DNA of 64,000 nucleotides from the NCBI RefSeq assembly GCF_003362755.1, contig NZ_QKRA01000006.1, forward strand, positions 62,001-126,000. Direction: 5' to 3'. Shown here piece after piece: positions 1 to 8,556 of the stretch (within the stretch, counting starts at the first letter, position 1; the number at the start of each line of letters is the position of its first letter). The notes below the pieces were generated by a model that was not told the DNA's origin, ran no database searches, and was given only the letters and a program-made list of their open reading frames with translations. Source of the stretch: Marinomonas piezotolerans (GTDB lineage: Bacteria > Pseudomonadota > Gammaproteobacteria > Pseudomonadales > Marinomonadaceae). The position numbers were made by a program, and so were the translations under genes.

Positions 1-655
1 CCAGCAAAGCATCAAACTCGTCTTCGCTAATTTCATCCGATTCAACATCAGGTGTAGATTTATTGTTGTCCTCTGCTTTACTGTTGTCGTCAGAATCAGC
101 AGATGACCCTAACGCACTAAGAAGTGACTCGAACTCATCATCAGAAATATCATCAGGCTTTTCAGATTCTGTCGCTGATTCAGCGTCTTGATTGTCTAGA
201 ACTTCCTCAACAGAATCTTCTTCATCTATCTCGTGATCTTCATCACCAGCAAGCTCGTCTTCTGACGGAGGCTTAGCATAAAAACTCAAAGAATCGATAA
301 GCTGCGGGTCAGCTCGCTCGGGCTCACCTCCGGCTCGAACCGTTTCAAACATTTCATTAACAGCGTCCAGAGCTTGTAGGACTATATCCATTAAATCGGA
401 ATCAACCTTACGCTGCCCATTACGCAAAACATCAAATACGTTTTCCGCGTAGTGGCAACAATCAACTAAAGCAGTTAACTGCAAAAAGCCAGCACCACCT
501 TTGACTGTATGAAAGCCTCGGAAAATTGCGTTCAATAATGCTTTGTCTTCTGGGTTTTGCTCCAGATCTACCAATTGCTCTGAGAGCTGTTCCAGGATTT
601 CTCCAGCTTCTACTAAAAAATCCTGTAGAATTTCTTCATCGATCTCGAAACTCAT
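1..655 (-). CDS. cheA: Chemotaxis histidine kinase CheA, N-terminal part (3' end beyond window)
   Basis: The reading frame begins with ATG at 655, behind a GGAG site, and runs off the window edge, giving 218 residues. Residues 1 to about 110 are an HPt (P1) domain with the phospho-accepting His49 in an HTVKGGAGF motif, as in CheA kinases that phosphorylate CheY. The rest is an acidic, Ser/Asp/Glu-rich linker. It carries two short motifs, around residues 168-183 (DDISDDEFESLLSALG) and 207-218 (DEISEDEFDALL), that resemble the CheY-binding peptides of FliM and CheZ. The dimerisation, kinase and CheW-like domains lie outside the window. It is last in the visible run cheY-cheZ-cheA. Identity is secure from the HPt motif and position. 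Confidence 0.93.
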   Translation of the reverse strand, partial: MSFEIDEEILQDFLVEAGEILEQLSEQLVDLEQNPEDKALLNAIFRGFHTVKGGAGFLQLTALVDCCHYAENVFDVLRNGQRKVDSDLMDIVLQALDAVNEMFETVRAGGEPERADPQLIDSLSFYAKPPSEDELAGDEDHEIDEEDSVEEVLDNQDAESATESEKPDDISDDEFESLLSALGSSADSDDNSKAEDNNKSTPDVESDEISEDEFDALL

Positions 656-670
656 CCGCAGCAGCTCCTA

Positions 671-1465
671 TTAAAAACCAAGACTCGAAAGAAGATCATC
701 TACTTCGTCTTGATTATTCAGTACTTCAGGGTTGTCTTTCTTATTAATCGCTGGCCCGTGGCCTCGATCATCATTTTTTTCTTTATTTTCAGCTTCGTGT
801 TCCATGCCCGAAATACTATCTACTCGTCCGGCCACAGACACCAAATGCACCAAGCGCTCTTCGACATCACGAATCAGGTCATTTACACGCGTAATCACTT
901 GGCCTGTGAGGTCTTGGTAACCCTGCTCCAATAAAATGGTATTTAAATTATTGTGCAACGTCGTTGCGCTTTCGTCCGTATATTTTAGGAATGCGTCGAT
1001 GCGCTTATACAGCTCACGAAACTCCTGAGGAGTTAGGTCTCTTTGAATTAAACGATTCCAGTCTTTATGTAGTGCTTTAGCCTGCGTTTGCAGTTCGCTA
1101 GCAACTGGCACACTGCTATCAACCATATCCATGGTTTTATTCGCAGCAGAACTCGTCATTTCGATTACATAATTCAAACGATCTGAAGCATCGGTAATTT
1201 TGGAGGTTGCTTCCGATGAATCCACCCCACTTTGAATCATCATTTCTACTGAATCTAACTGAAAGTCACGAATCGCGTCATGAAGGCTGCGCGTTAAGTA
1301 ACCAACTTCATTATAAAAACTTGTGTGTCGGGCATCACTTAGCTCTTGGATGATTTTTATCGCACCGCTAAAGTCACCAACCTCAAGCTTATTTAGAAGG
1401 TCGACGGCCCCATCTTTGACAACTGACTCAAATTCACCGAGTTTTGACGCATTATCTTCAGACAT
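671..1465 (-). CDS. cheZ: CheY-P phosphatase CheZ
   Basis: This 264-residue, largely helical protein dephosphorylates CheY-P in the cytoplasm. The catalytic segment is visible near residue 185 (EQGYQDLTGQVITRV), which contains the conserved Gln that completes the CheY active site. The extreme C-terminus (DEVDDLLSSLGF) matches the CheZ tail known to dock on CheY. Between the two lies a charged, poorly conserved linker. It starts 8 nt after the cheY stop and ends 15 nt before cheA, so the three genes are probably one transcript. An AGGTGT site precedes the ATG. Confidence 0.95.
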   Translation of the reverse strand: MSEDNASKLGEFESVVKDGAVDLLNKLEVGDFSGAIKIIQELSDARHTSFYNEVGYLTRSLHDAIRDFQLDSVEMMIQSGVDSSEATSKITDASDRLNYVIEMTSSAANKTMDMVDSSVPVASELQTQAKALHKDWNRLIQRDLTPQEFRELYKRIDAFLKYTDESATTLHNNLNTILLEQGYQDLTGQVITRVNDLIRDVEERLVHLVSVAGRVDSISGMEHEAENKEKNDDRGHGPAINKKDNPEVLNNQDEVDDLLSSLGF

Positions 1466-1473
1466 CCAGACAC

Positions 1474-1866
1474 CTACTTAGCAGAATCAATTCGTTCGAA
1501 TATCTTCTCAATTTTTTCTTTCAGAGCAACGGCGGTGAAGGGCTTAACAACATAGCCATTTACACCTGCTTGAGCTGCAGCAATAATCTGATCACGTTTC
1601 GCTTCAGCGGTAACCATCAAAACAGGAATCGTTTTGAGCTTATCGTCGGCACGAACTGCTCGAAGTAGCTCTATCCCAGTCATCCCTGGCATATTCCAGT
1701 CAGTCACCAAAAAATCTATGGTGCCCGTTTGCAGTATCGGCAATGCCGTCGTTCCATCATCCGCTTCAACTGTATTGGTAAAGCCCAAATCCCTCAGTAG
1801 ATTTTTGATGATACGTCTCATCGTTGAGAAATCATCAACAATCAGGATTTTCATATTTTTATCCAA
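1474..1866 (-). CDS. cheY: Chemotaxis response regulator CheY (TTG start)
   Basis: This is a stand-alone receiver that, when phosphorylated by CheA, binds FliM at the motor switch. The acidic pair (VDDFS), the phospho-Asp in VTDWNMPG, the TAE segment and the KPF lysine are all present. I place the start at a TTG at 1866 because GGAGG lies exactly 5 nt upstream; the product then begins [13 protein letters not shown], like Vibrio CheY. An in-frame ATG at 1854 has no site at a usable distance, and an in-frame GTG at 1878 overlaps the ribosome-binding site. It lies directly downstream of fliA and upstream of cheZ. Confidence 0.93.
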   Translation of the reverse strand: MDKNMKILIVDDFSTMRRIIKNLLRDLGFTNTVEADDGTTALPILQTGTIDFLVTDWNMPGMTGIELLRAVRADDKLKTIPVLMVTAEAKRDQIIAAAQAGVNGYVVKPFTAVALKEKIEKIFERIDSAK

Positions 1867-1911
1867 TGCAACCTCCACAACCCACGGGTAAAATCATAAT
1901 ATTAATCGTTT

Positions 1912-2655
1912 TTAATCCTGCCATTCACCTAGCCTAGCACGTAACCGCATAGCTGCTTGACTATGAATCTGGCTGACTCTCGATTCACTGACGCCTAACA
2001 CAGCGCCTATTTCTTTCAAATTAAGTTCGTCATTGTAATACAAAGACAATACCAGCTTCTCTCTTTCTGGAAGACGGTCTATTTCCTGCGCTAAATGCTG
2101 CTGAAAACCACCCTCTTCTACCAAGTGATAAGGTTGACTTGCATCACTATCATTCTCGATATCAAGCTCATGATTACCATGCTCACTCTCTAGCATCTCC
2201 TCATAGCTAAAAAGTTGGGTTGACATCGACGAATGTATAATATCGTGATACTCATCCATGCTGATTCCCATATGAGCCGCCACTTCTACATCAGTCGCTT
2301 CTCGACCACTTGATGCTTCAATTTCTCTTATCGCGGTCGTAACGGCCCTGCCGTTTCTACGCACAGATCGGGGTGCCCAATCACTTTTACGAACCTCATC
2401 CATGATTGAACCCCGAATACGTATGCCCGCATACGTTTCAAATGAAGCCCCTTTAGTCGACTCGAATCGCTTATAAGCTTCTATCAACCCCATCATCCCT
2501 GCTTGCATTAAATCGTCTACGTCCACATTACTTGGAAGTCGAGCAAGCAAATGATAAGCAATCTTCTTAACCAAATAATCGTACTTTTGTACGATTGCAT
2601 CGATTGGAAGCGTCGCTTTTTTTGAGTAAGTACTGTAACCATCTTTGCGTTGCAT
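1912..2655 (-). CDS. fliA: Flagellar sigma factor FliA (sigma-28)
   Basis: The 247-residue protein directs RNA polymerase to late flagellar and chemotaxis promoters. Region 2 is clear (LVKKIAYHLLARLP, DDLMQAGMMGLIEA, FETYAGIRIRGSIMDEVR), followed by region 3 and the region 4 helix-turn-helix (LNLKEIGAVLGVSESRVSQIHSQA). The ATG is preceded by CGCCCCCT, which is not a Shine-Dalgarno sequence. Its translation may therefore depend on a 19-codon upstream frame that ends 8 nt before the start. In related clusters fleN separates flhF and fliA; here it does not. Confidence 0.95.
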   Translation of the reverse strand: MQRKDGYSTYSKKATLPIDAIVQKYDYLVKKIAYHLLARLPSNVDVDDLMQAGMMGLIEAYKRFESTKGASFETYAGIRIRGSIMDEVRKSDWAPRSVRRNGRAVTTAIREIEASSGREATDVEVAAHMGISMDEYHDIIHSSMSTQLFSYEEMLESEHGNHELDIENDSDASQPYHLVEEGGFQQHLAQEIDRLPEREKLVLSLYYNDELNLKEIGAVLGVSESRVSQIHSQAAMRLRARLGEWQD

Positions 2656-2663
2656 AGGGGGCG

Positions 2664-2723
2664 TTAATACCTTGTGTCCGCTGCCTGTGAAAGCTTTATC
2701 AAATGTACTATATAGTTATACAT
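2664..2723 (-). CDS. Possible 19-codon leader ORF in the flhF-fliA gap
   Basis: An ATG at 2723 stands 4 nt after a near-perfect AGGGAGG site and opens a 19-codon frame (product MYNYIVHLIKLSQAADTRY) ending in TAA at 2664-2666. The stop is 8 nt before the fliA ATG, which lacks its own ribosome-binding site, so translational coupling is plausible. The frame is not in phase with fliA. It occupies the place where fleN/flhG stands in related clusters and could be a relic of that gene's start. I see no resemblance to a known peptide, and protein-level expression is untested. Confidence 0.4.
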   Translation of the reverse strand: MYNYIVHLIKLSQAADTRY

Positions 2724-2750
2724 CAAGCCTCCCTAAATAACATAATTTTA

Positions 2751-4121
2751 CTAACTCCCATACTTTAGTGACCCATATAGCTGTCCAAATTGCTCAGCAG
2801 TATATACAGCTCGGCTAATTAGGTTGTGCGCTCGAGCAGGTTCAATATCGTCAGGAATTCTTTGGCCATCCGCCACATACATGACCGGCAGACCTTCTTC
2901 AATAACCACACTAATAGCCTCTCCTAGAGAAGCTGATTCATCTAGTTTACTCAACACACAGCCATCAAGCTGAATCTGAGCATAAACGTCGACAACTGTT
3001 TTCAGAACCTGTCGCTGACTCGTACAAGGCAAGACTAACAACTTCTTAAGGTGCCCTCTTGCGCGCTTCATCATCGCCAGTTGTCGTTCTAAATTTCGAT
3101 CTCTTGGGTTCATTCCAGCTGTATCGACTAGGACTAACGAATAATCTGAATACTTATCGAGCACTTCATTCAAATCTGTATATTCATTAACCACATCGAC
3201 AGGCACACCTAATATACGCCCAAATGTTCTTAATTGCTCATGCGCGGCAATCCTGTATGTATCTGTCGTGATAAGCGCAACACTGCCAGCGCCGTGTTTT
3301 AGAACATATTGCGCAGCGATTTTGCCGATAGAAGTTGTCTTGCCAACCCCAGTCGGCCCCATAAAAGCAATACAACCACGAAACGCATCGCCCGTTGAAC
3401 GAATAGGAATACAATCAGCGAGGTAAGATAAGGCTTTCTTCCAGTCTTCCTCTCGGCCAGTCAGATTTAGGTCAGATGAAATTTTGTCAATTACCTGCTC
3501 AGACAAGCCTAATGTTAAGAGTTGCTCAGTCAATTTCTGACGGGGAGAAGAAGTTGCTTTAGACGCTGTCCCCGCGCTGGCCGCTGCACTATTCTTTTCA
3601 GATTGAGTTCGCTCAAGCATTTTTCTGACTAAATGCAACTCTTCTTCCATCGCTCTAAGCTTTTCTTCGTCAGCGGATGGACGGGCATGAGAGTGCTCTC
3701 TAACAGATGAATCCCCATCTATAGACTGGTCTGCAAATGAAGGTCGGTCATACGACGGTATTGGGTCAGGGTTGCTAGGCGGCGGAACTGGCGAGGGCTC
3801 TTCAAATACTTCGTAAGCACCGCGAGGCTTCCGTGATGGAGCAGAACCTGACTCCATATTACGAGCCTCTTTTATGCGCTCCTGATAAGACTTACTTGGC
3901 TGGGCAGAAGATCGAGAAGGTTCTACCTGCGGGGCTTGCGGTGGAGCGTGATTACTGAAAGAAGGAGGAACTGAACCATCGTAATCAATAACGGTAACAA
4001 TTTCGACCTCACCACTAGGAAGTCGCTTATTCGACAAAATGACAGCATCAGGCCCTACAGCGTCACGGATTTTCCGTATCGCCTTGTGCATATCAGGAGC
4101 TCGAAACCGCCTATACTGCAT
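2751..4121 (-). CDS. flhF: Flagellar SRP-family GTPase FlhF
   Basis: FlhF (456 residues) is the SRP-type GTPase that marks the cell pole for flagellum assembly. The N-terminal basic B domain begins MQYRRFRAPDMHKAIRKIRDAVGPDAVIL. A long Pro/Ser-rich linker follows (about residues 75-200), then the NG domain with the P-loop GPTGVGKTTSIGKIA, the DTAGMNPRD motif and the KLDE guanine-specificity motif. AAAGGA lies upstream of the ATG. It is normally paired with the ATPase FlhG/FleN, which limits flagellar number, but no such gene follows here. Confidence 0.95.
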   Translation of the reverse strand: MQYRRFRAPDMHKAIRKIRDAVGPDAVILSNKRLPSGEVEIVTVIDYDGSVPPSFSNHAPPQAPQVEPSRSSAQPSKSYQERIKEARNMESGSAPSRKPRGAYEVFEEPSPVPPPSNPDPIPSYDRPSFADQSIDGDSSVREHSHARPSADEEKLRAMEEELHLVRKMLERTQSEKNSAAASAGTASKATSSPRQKLTEQLLTLGLSEQVIDKISSDLNLTGREEDWKKALSYLADCIPIRSTGDAFRGCIAFMGPTGVGKTTSIGKIAAQYVLKHGAGSVALITTDTYRIAAHEQLRTFGRILGVPVDVVNEYTDLNEVLDKYSDYSLVLVDTAGMNPRDRNLERQLAMMKRARGHLKKLLVLPCTSQRQVLKTVVDVYAQIQLDGCVLSKLDESASLGEAISVVIEEGLPVMYVADGQRIPDDIEPARAHNLISRAVYTAEQFGQLYGSLKYGS

Positions 4122-4219
4122 TCAATACCAGTCCTTTCAGTTTATTTTTGCATACAAATCCATAGCTTACCCGAAAGATTTTGATAAATATAGCGGGAAA
4201 ATCAACGGATTTCCTTGAT

Positions 4220-6346
4220 TCACTGACCGATGACAGCAACGACAGTTACCCGCTTATGATCTGGCACCTCTTGATAAGAAAGAACTGACATACTAACACC
4301 GCCATACCGCATAAAACGCGCTAACATTGGCCGAATTGGCGCTGATACAATCAATATCGGTGCGTTACCCATTGCCTCCTGCTGCTCTGCATGCTCTCGG
4401 AACGATTTCTGTAACTGTTCCGCCATTTGAGGTTCAAGAATTAGCGCCTCTTCATTCTTGACGCCTGATTGCTGACTTTGCTGGACTGTTTGCATTAGCA
4501 TTTTCTCAAGCTGAGGATCGAGGGTCATAACAGGCACTTCGTCTACCCCTTCGGCCAAAGACTGCATAATCATTCGCGACAGAGACGTCCTTACTGCGGC
4601 CGTCAATACCATAGGGTCTTGCGTTTTCGGCTGCACTCCCATAATCGCTTCAGCAATGGTGCGCATATCTCGAAGCGGTACATTCTCTTGCAACAAGTTC
4701 TGCAGCACTTTGAGCAACACACTTACAGGAACAGTATTTGGCACCAACTCTTCAGCAAGCTTCGGATTATATTGTTTAAGCAGCCCCAGTAGCTGCTGAA
4801 CTTCATCATGCCCAATCAACTCATAGGCATGCTTTTGCATAACTTGGTTAATATGTGTTGCCACCACGGTACTGACATCCACTACGGTGTAACCAAAAGT
4901 TTGCGCCTGATCTCGTTTTTTAGTATCTATCCAGATTGCATCTAACCCAAACGATGGATCTTTACCTGGAATCCCGTCTATTTTGCCGAACACTTGGCCT
5001 GGATCGATAGCCAACTCTTTATCGGGATGCACCTCGGCTTCCGCCAAGCTCACTCCCATTAGCGTTATGCGGTATGCATTCGGCATCAGGTCTAAGTTGT
5101 CACGAATATGTACACTCGGAACTAAAAAGCCTAGTTCCTGAGACAGCTTTCGCCTAACCCCTTTAATACGAGACAGCAATTCCCCACCTTGGCTTTTATC
5201 TACAAGTGGAATCAAACGGTAACCCACTTCTAAACCGAGCATGTCAACTGGAGCGACATCCTCCCAACTCAGATCTTTAGTTTCAGCAGGCGGCTTCGCT
5301 TTGCCATCTTCTCCGACTTTCGCACCCTGCGACGCAGGCCGCGTTTTAGCGGCATGTTTCTTCCGATACTCAAGAAAATATGCCAAACCTCCGAGTGCCG
5401 CGGCTAATGACAAAAACGAAAGATGCGGCATACCAGGGACAATACCCATTACAGCCATAATGGAGGCAGCCACGTAAAGAGCTTTGACTGAGCCAAACAT
5501 TTGGCCAAAGACTTGCTGCCCCATGTCCCCCGATTCGTTGACACGAGTCACCATAATGGCCGCGGCAGTAGACAACATAAGCGATGGTAGCTGCGCCACC
5601 AAGCCATCACCGATGGTTAATAATGAGTATATTTGCACAGCTTCGACAAACGTCAGATCGTGCTGTGCCATTCCGATGGCGAGTCCGCCAATTATATTAA
5701 TACCCAGTATCAGAAGACCTGCGACCGCATCACCTTTTACGAACTTAGAAGCACCGTCCATAGAGCCATAAAACTCTGCTTCAGAAGCGATCTCTGTGCG
5801 CCGCTGCTTGGCTTGATCCGCATCAATCATGCCAGCATTTAGATCCGCATCAATTGCCATTTGCTTACCAGGCATAGCATCTAAGGTGAAGCGAGCACTT
5901 ACCTCTGAAATTCGACCTGCACCCTTGGTGACTACTGCAAAGTTGATAATCATTAAAATAGCAAACACAACGAAGCCAACGACATAATTACCGCCGATCA
6001 CTACTTCACCGAACGCCTGTATCACTTTTCCGGCAGCGTCCCCCCCTTCATGACCATTCAGCAAAACCACTCGAGTGGAAGCAACATTGAGGGCCAAACG
6101 CATCAGAGTTGAAACCAATAAAACCGTTGGAAATACAGCGAAATCAAGTGGCCGCATTGAGTACACGGCAACCAATAGAACAACAATAGCTAAAGCAATA
6201 TTAAACGTGAAAAGAACATCAAGTAGAAAAGCGGGCAGTGGCAATATCATCATTGCCAACAAAGCAAGCAACAAGAACGGGACGCCTAGGTTTCCACCAA
6301 AGACTCCTCTCATCTGCCCTACAAAACGTTGGCGATCAAAATCCAC
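4220..6346 (-). CDS. flhA: Flagellar export gate protein FlhA
   Basis: FlhA is the large export-gate subunit of the flagellar type III secretion apparatus. The 708-residue product has about eight membrane helices in its first half, including the conserved FHIPEP-family stretch (RPLDFAVFPTVLLVSTLMRLALNVASTR), and a cytoplasmic C-terminal half that binds export chaperones. The start is GTG at 6346, with AGGT a few bases upstream. An out-of-frame ATG four bases earlier (6350) reads only five codons. An in-frame ATG at 6313 would remove 11 residues. flhB ends 26 nt upstream and flhF follows after about 100 nt. Confidence 0.95.
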   Translation of the reverse strand: MDFDRQRFVGQMRGVFGGNLGVPFLLLALLAMMILPLPAFLLDVLFTFNIALAIVVLLVAVYSMRPLDFAVFPTVLLVSTLMRLALNVASTRVVLLNGHEGGDAAGKVIQAFGEVVIGGNYVVGFVVFAILMIINFAVVTKGAGRISEVSARFTLDAMPGKQMAIDADLNAGMIDADQAKQRRTEIASEAEFYGSMDGASKFVKGDAVAGLLILGINIIGGLAIGMAQHDLTFVEAVQIYSLLTIGDGLVAQLPSLMLSTAAAIMVTRVNESGDMGQQVFGQMFGSVKALYVAASIMAVMGIVPGMPHLSFLSLAAALGGLAYFLEYRKKHAAKTRPASQGAKVGEDGKAKPPAETKDLSWEDVAPVDMLGLEVGYRLIPLVDKSQGGELLSRIKGVRRKLSQELGFLVPSVHIRDNLDLMPNAYRITLMGVSLAEAEVHPDKELAIDPGQVFGKIDGIPGKDPSFGLDAIWIDTKKRDQAQTFGYTVVDVSTVVATHINQVMQKHAYELIGHDEVQQLLGLLKQYNPKLAEELVPNTVPVSVLLKVLQNLLQENVPLRDMRTIAEAIMGVQPKTQDPMVLTAAVRTSLSRMIMQSLAEGVDEVPVMTLDPQLEKMLMQTVQQSQQSGVKNEEALILEPQMAEQLQKSFREHAEQQEAMGNAPILIVSAPIRPMLARFMRYGGVSMSVLSYQEVPDHKRVTVVAVIGQ

Positions 6347-6372
6347 TCATACCTCGATACCGCGACATGCTA

Positions 6373-7509
6373 CTAATTACCATCCCAATGAAACTCTTCA
6401 GGTACATCTAACACAGGCATTGCATCTGGTGGCTGCTCCCCATTTCTCGCCCGACGCAATTGAAATACATAGGCTAACAATTGGGCAATCACTTTAAACA
6501 ACCCTTCCGGAATTTCGTCACCAATTTCAGTGTATCTATACACAGCACGGGCTAAAGTGGGAGATTGTACCACAGGGATATCATAGTGATTGCCAACCTC
6601 TCGAATCTTTAACGCCATAAAATCACTCCCTTTCGCCAGCAACACTGGCGCTTTCCCTGTGCCTTGTTCATATTTCAACGCTACTGAAAAATGGGTAGGG
6701 TTGGTGATGATAACATCTGCCTCAGGCACGTCTGACATCATTCTTCGCATAGCTGCCTGACGTTGAAGTTGTCGAATTCTGCCTTTTACCTGAGGGTCAC
6801 CATCTGCTTGTTTATGCTCATCTTTCACTTCTTGTTTCGTCATTTTGAGCTTTTGCTTGTGCTGCCAAACTTGGAATGGAGCATCAATTGCCGCAATCAA
6901 AACCAACGAGCTCGATACAAAAATAAATGCCCAAATCATCACTTCCATTGCATGCTCAAGGGCTGTACTTGGCGTCTCAAACGTTAGGTCAGTGATCTCC
7001 GGTAAATAGACCATCAGTACAAGTGTAGCGATCCCACCTACCAGTAGTATTTTAAAGATGGATTTTATCAACTCAACCAGTGACTGGACTGAGAACATAC
7101 GCTTAATACCCTGAATAGGGCTTAACTTAGATAATTTGGGCGTCAATGGTTCCCATGAGAAATTAAAACCGCCCAACATAACACTGCCGACAATCCCAGC
7201 CACCGCAACAATAGCCATAAACACGGTCAATGAATTCATAGTCGCCATAACAGAAACATACAGATGATGAATCATGAGGGCGACATCAAATATATCTTCT
7301 CGTGCGATAACGAAGTTAAACGAAAACAGTTGAGTCAAGTCGACAACCATCAACGCCCCGACACCATATAAAGACAGCGCAGCAACAATCAGCAGAGCTG
7401 CACTGCTTAAGTCTTTGGAACGAGCTATGTTGCCTTTTTCTCGCGCCTGCTCCAGTTTCTTGGAACTGGCGTCTTCGGTTTTTTCTGTACCGTCCTCGTT
7501 CTCAGCCAT
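6373..7509 (-). CDS. flhB: Flagellar export switch protein FlhB
   Basis: FlhB (378 residues) is the export-apparatus protein that switches substrate class from rod/hook to filament. It has a charged N-terminus (ENEDGTEKTEDASSKKLEQA), four membrane helices, and a cytoplasmic tail with the self-cleaving NPTH motif near residue 269 (IITNPTHFSVALKYEQG). Its start overlaps the fliR stop by 8 nt. The partner in hook-length control, fliK, is upstream in the same cluster. Confidence 0.96.
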   Translation of the reverse strand: MAENEDGTEKTEDASSKKLEQAREKGNIARSKDLSSAALLIVAALSLYGVGALMVVDLTQLFSFNFVIAREDIFDVALMIHHLYVSVMATMNSLTVFMAIVAVAGIVGSVMLGGFNFSWEPLTPKLSKLSPIQGIKRMFSVQSLVELIKSIFKILLVGGIATLVLMVYLPEITDLTFETPSTALEHAMEVMIWAFIFVSSSLVLIAAIDAPFQVWQHKQKLKMTKQEVKDEHKQADGDPQVKGRIRQLQRQAAMRRMMSDVPEADVIITNPTHFSVALKYEQGTGKAPVLLAKGSDFMALKIREVGNHYDIPVVQSPTLARAVYRYTEIGDEIPEGLFKVIAQLLAYVFQLRRARNGEQPPDAMPVLDVPEEFHWDGN

Positions 7510-8284
7510 CGACCCTTAATCCCCATGTATCTTTTAGCCACGTTATCATCTCTTGAAAGAAAAGACGGTAAATATCCAAAAAATCGCCCAACATCACCCA
7601 AAAGAAGAATAATGAGAACATCATAATAATGGGAAAACCTAATGCAAAGACATTCAGTTGCGCTGACGCTTTAGCCACTACACCAAAAGAAATATTCATA
7701 ATTAAGGTAGCTACAGCAAGGGGCAATACGATTAGCAAGGCCTTTTCGAACATCCAGCCCCCCAATTGCAACACATCCCAATAACGCTGACTATCGAAGC
7801 CACTACCAATGGGCCAATAATCGAAGCTCTGAACTAAGAGTTCAATCATCACCAGGTGCCCTCCTGTACCCAAAAATGCAAGCCCAGCCATTGTCATATA
7901 ATACTGCCCCATAGAAGCAACGGTTACACCATTGGCGGGGTCATTAGACATAGCAAAGCCTAATCCAGCTTTCATAGCCGCAAGTTGACCAGCCAATGAA
8001 AAAACTTGAAACAGCACAGAAACAACAAAGCCCAACACAATACCGACAATAAGCTGCTCCGCAATGAGTACTATGAATGCAGGAGAAATGGCGTCATACG
8101 GCGGGACAGAGATAACAGGTGTGACAATAATAGCAATAACAAACGCGAAGATAACACGAACTCTTACACTGACAAGCTGGCTACCAATTAACGGTAACGT
8201 CATCAAAAAGGCACCGATACGAAAGAAAGGCAGCAAAAAACTAAAGGTAAGATTGAGTAATTGCTCGGGGTTTAATTCCAGCAT
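7502..8284 (-). CDS. fliR: Flagellar export gate protein FliR
   Basis: This 260-residue, mostly hydrophobic protein with about six membrane helices is a core part of the FliPQR export gate. It is recognised by the N-terminal pattern (LLPFFRIGAFLMTLPLIGS), the loop GLGFAMSNDPANG and the central FQVFSLAGQLAAMKAG helix. It overlaps fliQ by 1 nt at its start and flhB by 8 nt at its end, the tight packing expected for gate subunits made together. Confidence 0.95.
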   Translation of the reverse strand: MLELNPEQLLNLTFSFLLPFFRIGAFLMTLPLIGSQLVSVRVRVIFAFVIAIIVTPVISVPPYDAISPAFIVLIAEQLIVGIVLGFVVSVLFQVFSLAGQLAAMKAGLGFAMSNDPANGVTVASMGQYYMTMAGLAFLGTGGHLVMIELLVQSFDYWPIGSGFDSQRYWDVLQLGGWMFEKALLIVLPLAVATLIMNISFGVVAKASAQLNVFALGFPIIMMFSLFFFWVMLGDFLDIYRLFFQEMITWLKDTWGLRVDG

Positions 8285-8553
8285 TAGCCTATCAGCATTG
8301 GAATATCTAAAAACAATTGATTGAAGAAGTCAGTAAGCGTTGTGAGTAACCATGGACCAAGGTGCATAATGGCAAAAATTGTTACAATCAATCGCGGCAG
8401 AAAAGACAAGGTCTGCTCATTAATCTGAGTCGCCGCTTGAAAAATACTGACTATCAGGCCGACAATTAGACTCGGTACCATCACGGCGGCAACCATAATA
8501 ACAATAAGGTAGAAACCTTGTCCGTACAGATCTAAAACAACCTGAGGATCCAT
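8284..8553 (-). CDS. fliQ: Flagellar export gate protein FliQ
   Basis: FliQ is a small (89 residues) two-helix export-gate subunit. The hairpin is visible as VMVPSLIVGLIVSIFQAATQINEQTLSFLPRL (shown by its ends: VMVPSLIVGL and INEQTLSFLPRL), with the conserved INEQTLSF loop. It sits between fliP (3-nt gap) and fliR (1-nt overlap). A second frame over the same bases encodes no recognisable protein. Confidence 0.95.
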   Translation of the reverse strand: MDPQVVLDLYGQGFYLIVIMVAAVMVPSLIVGLIVSIFQAATQINEQTLSFLPRLIVTIFAIMHLGPWLLTTLTDFFNQLFLDIPMLIG

Positions 8554-8556
8554 ACT

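Noticed and set aside
6338..6350. ATG at 6350 as the flhA start
   Set aside because: It is out of frame and meets a stop after four codons; the GTG at 6346 gives the FlhA N-terminus.
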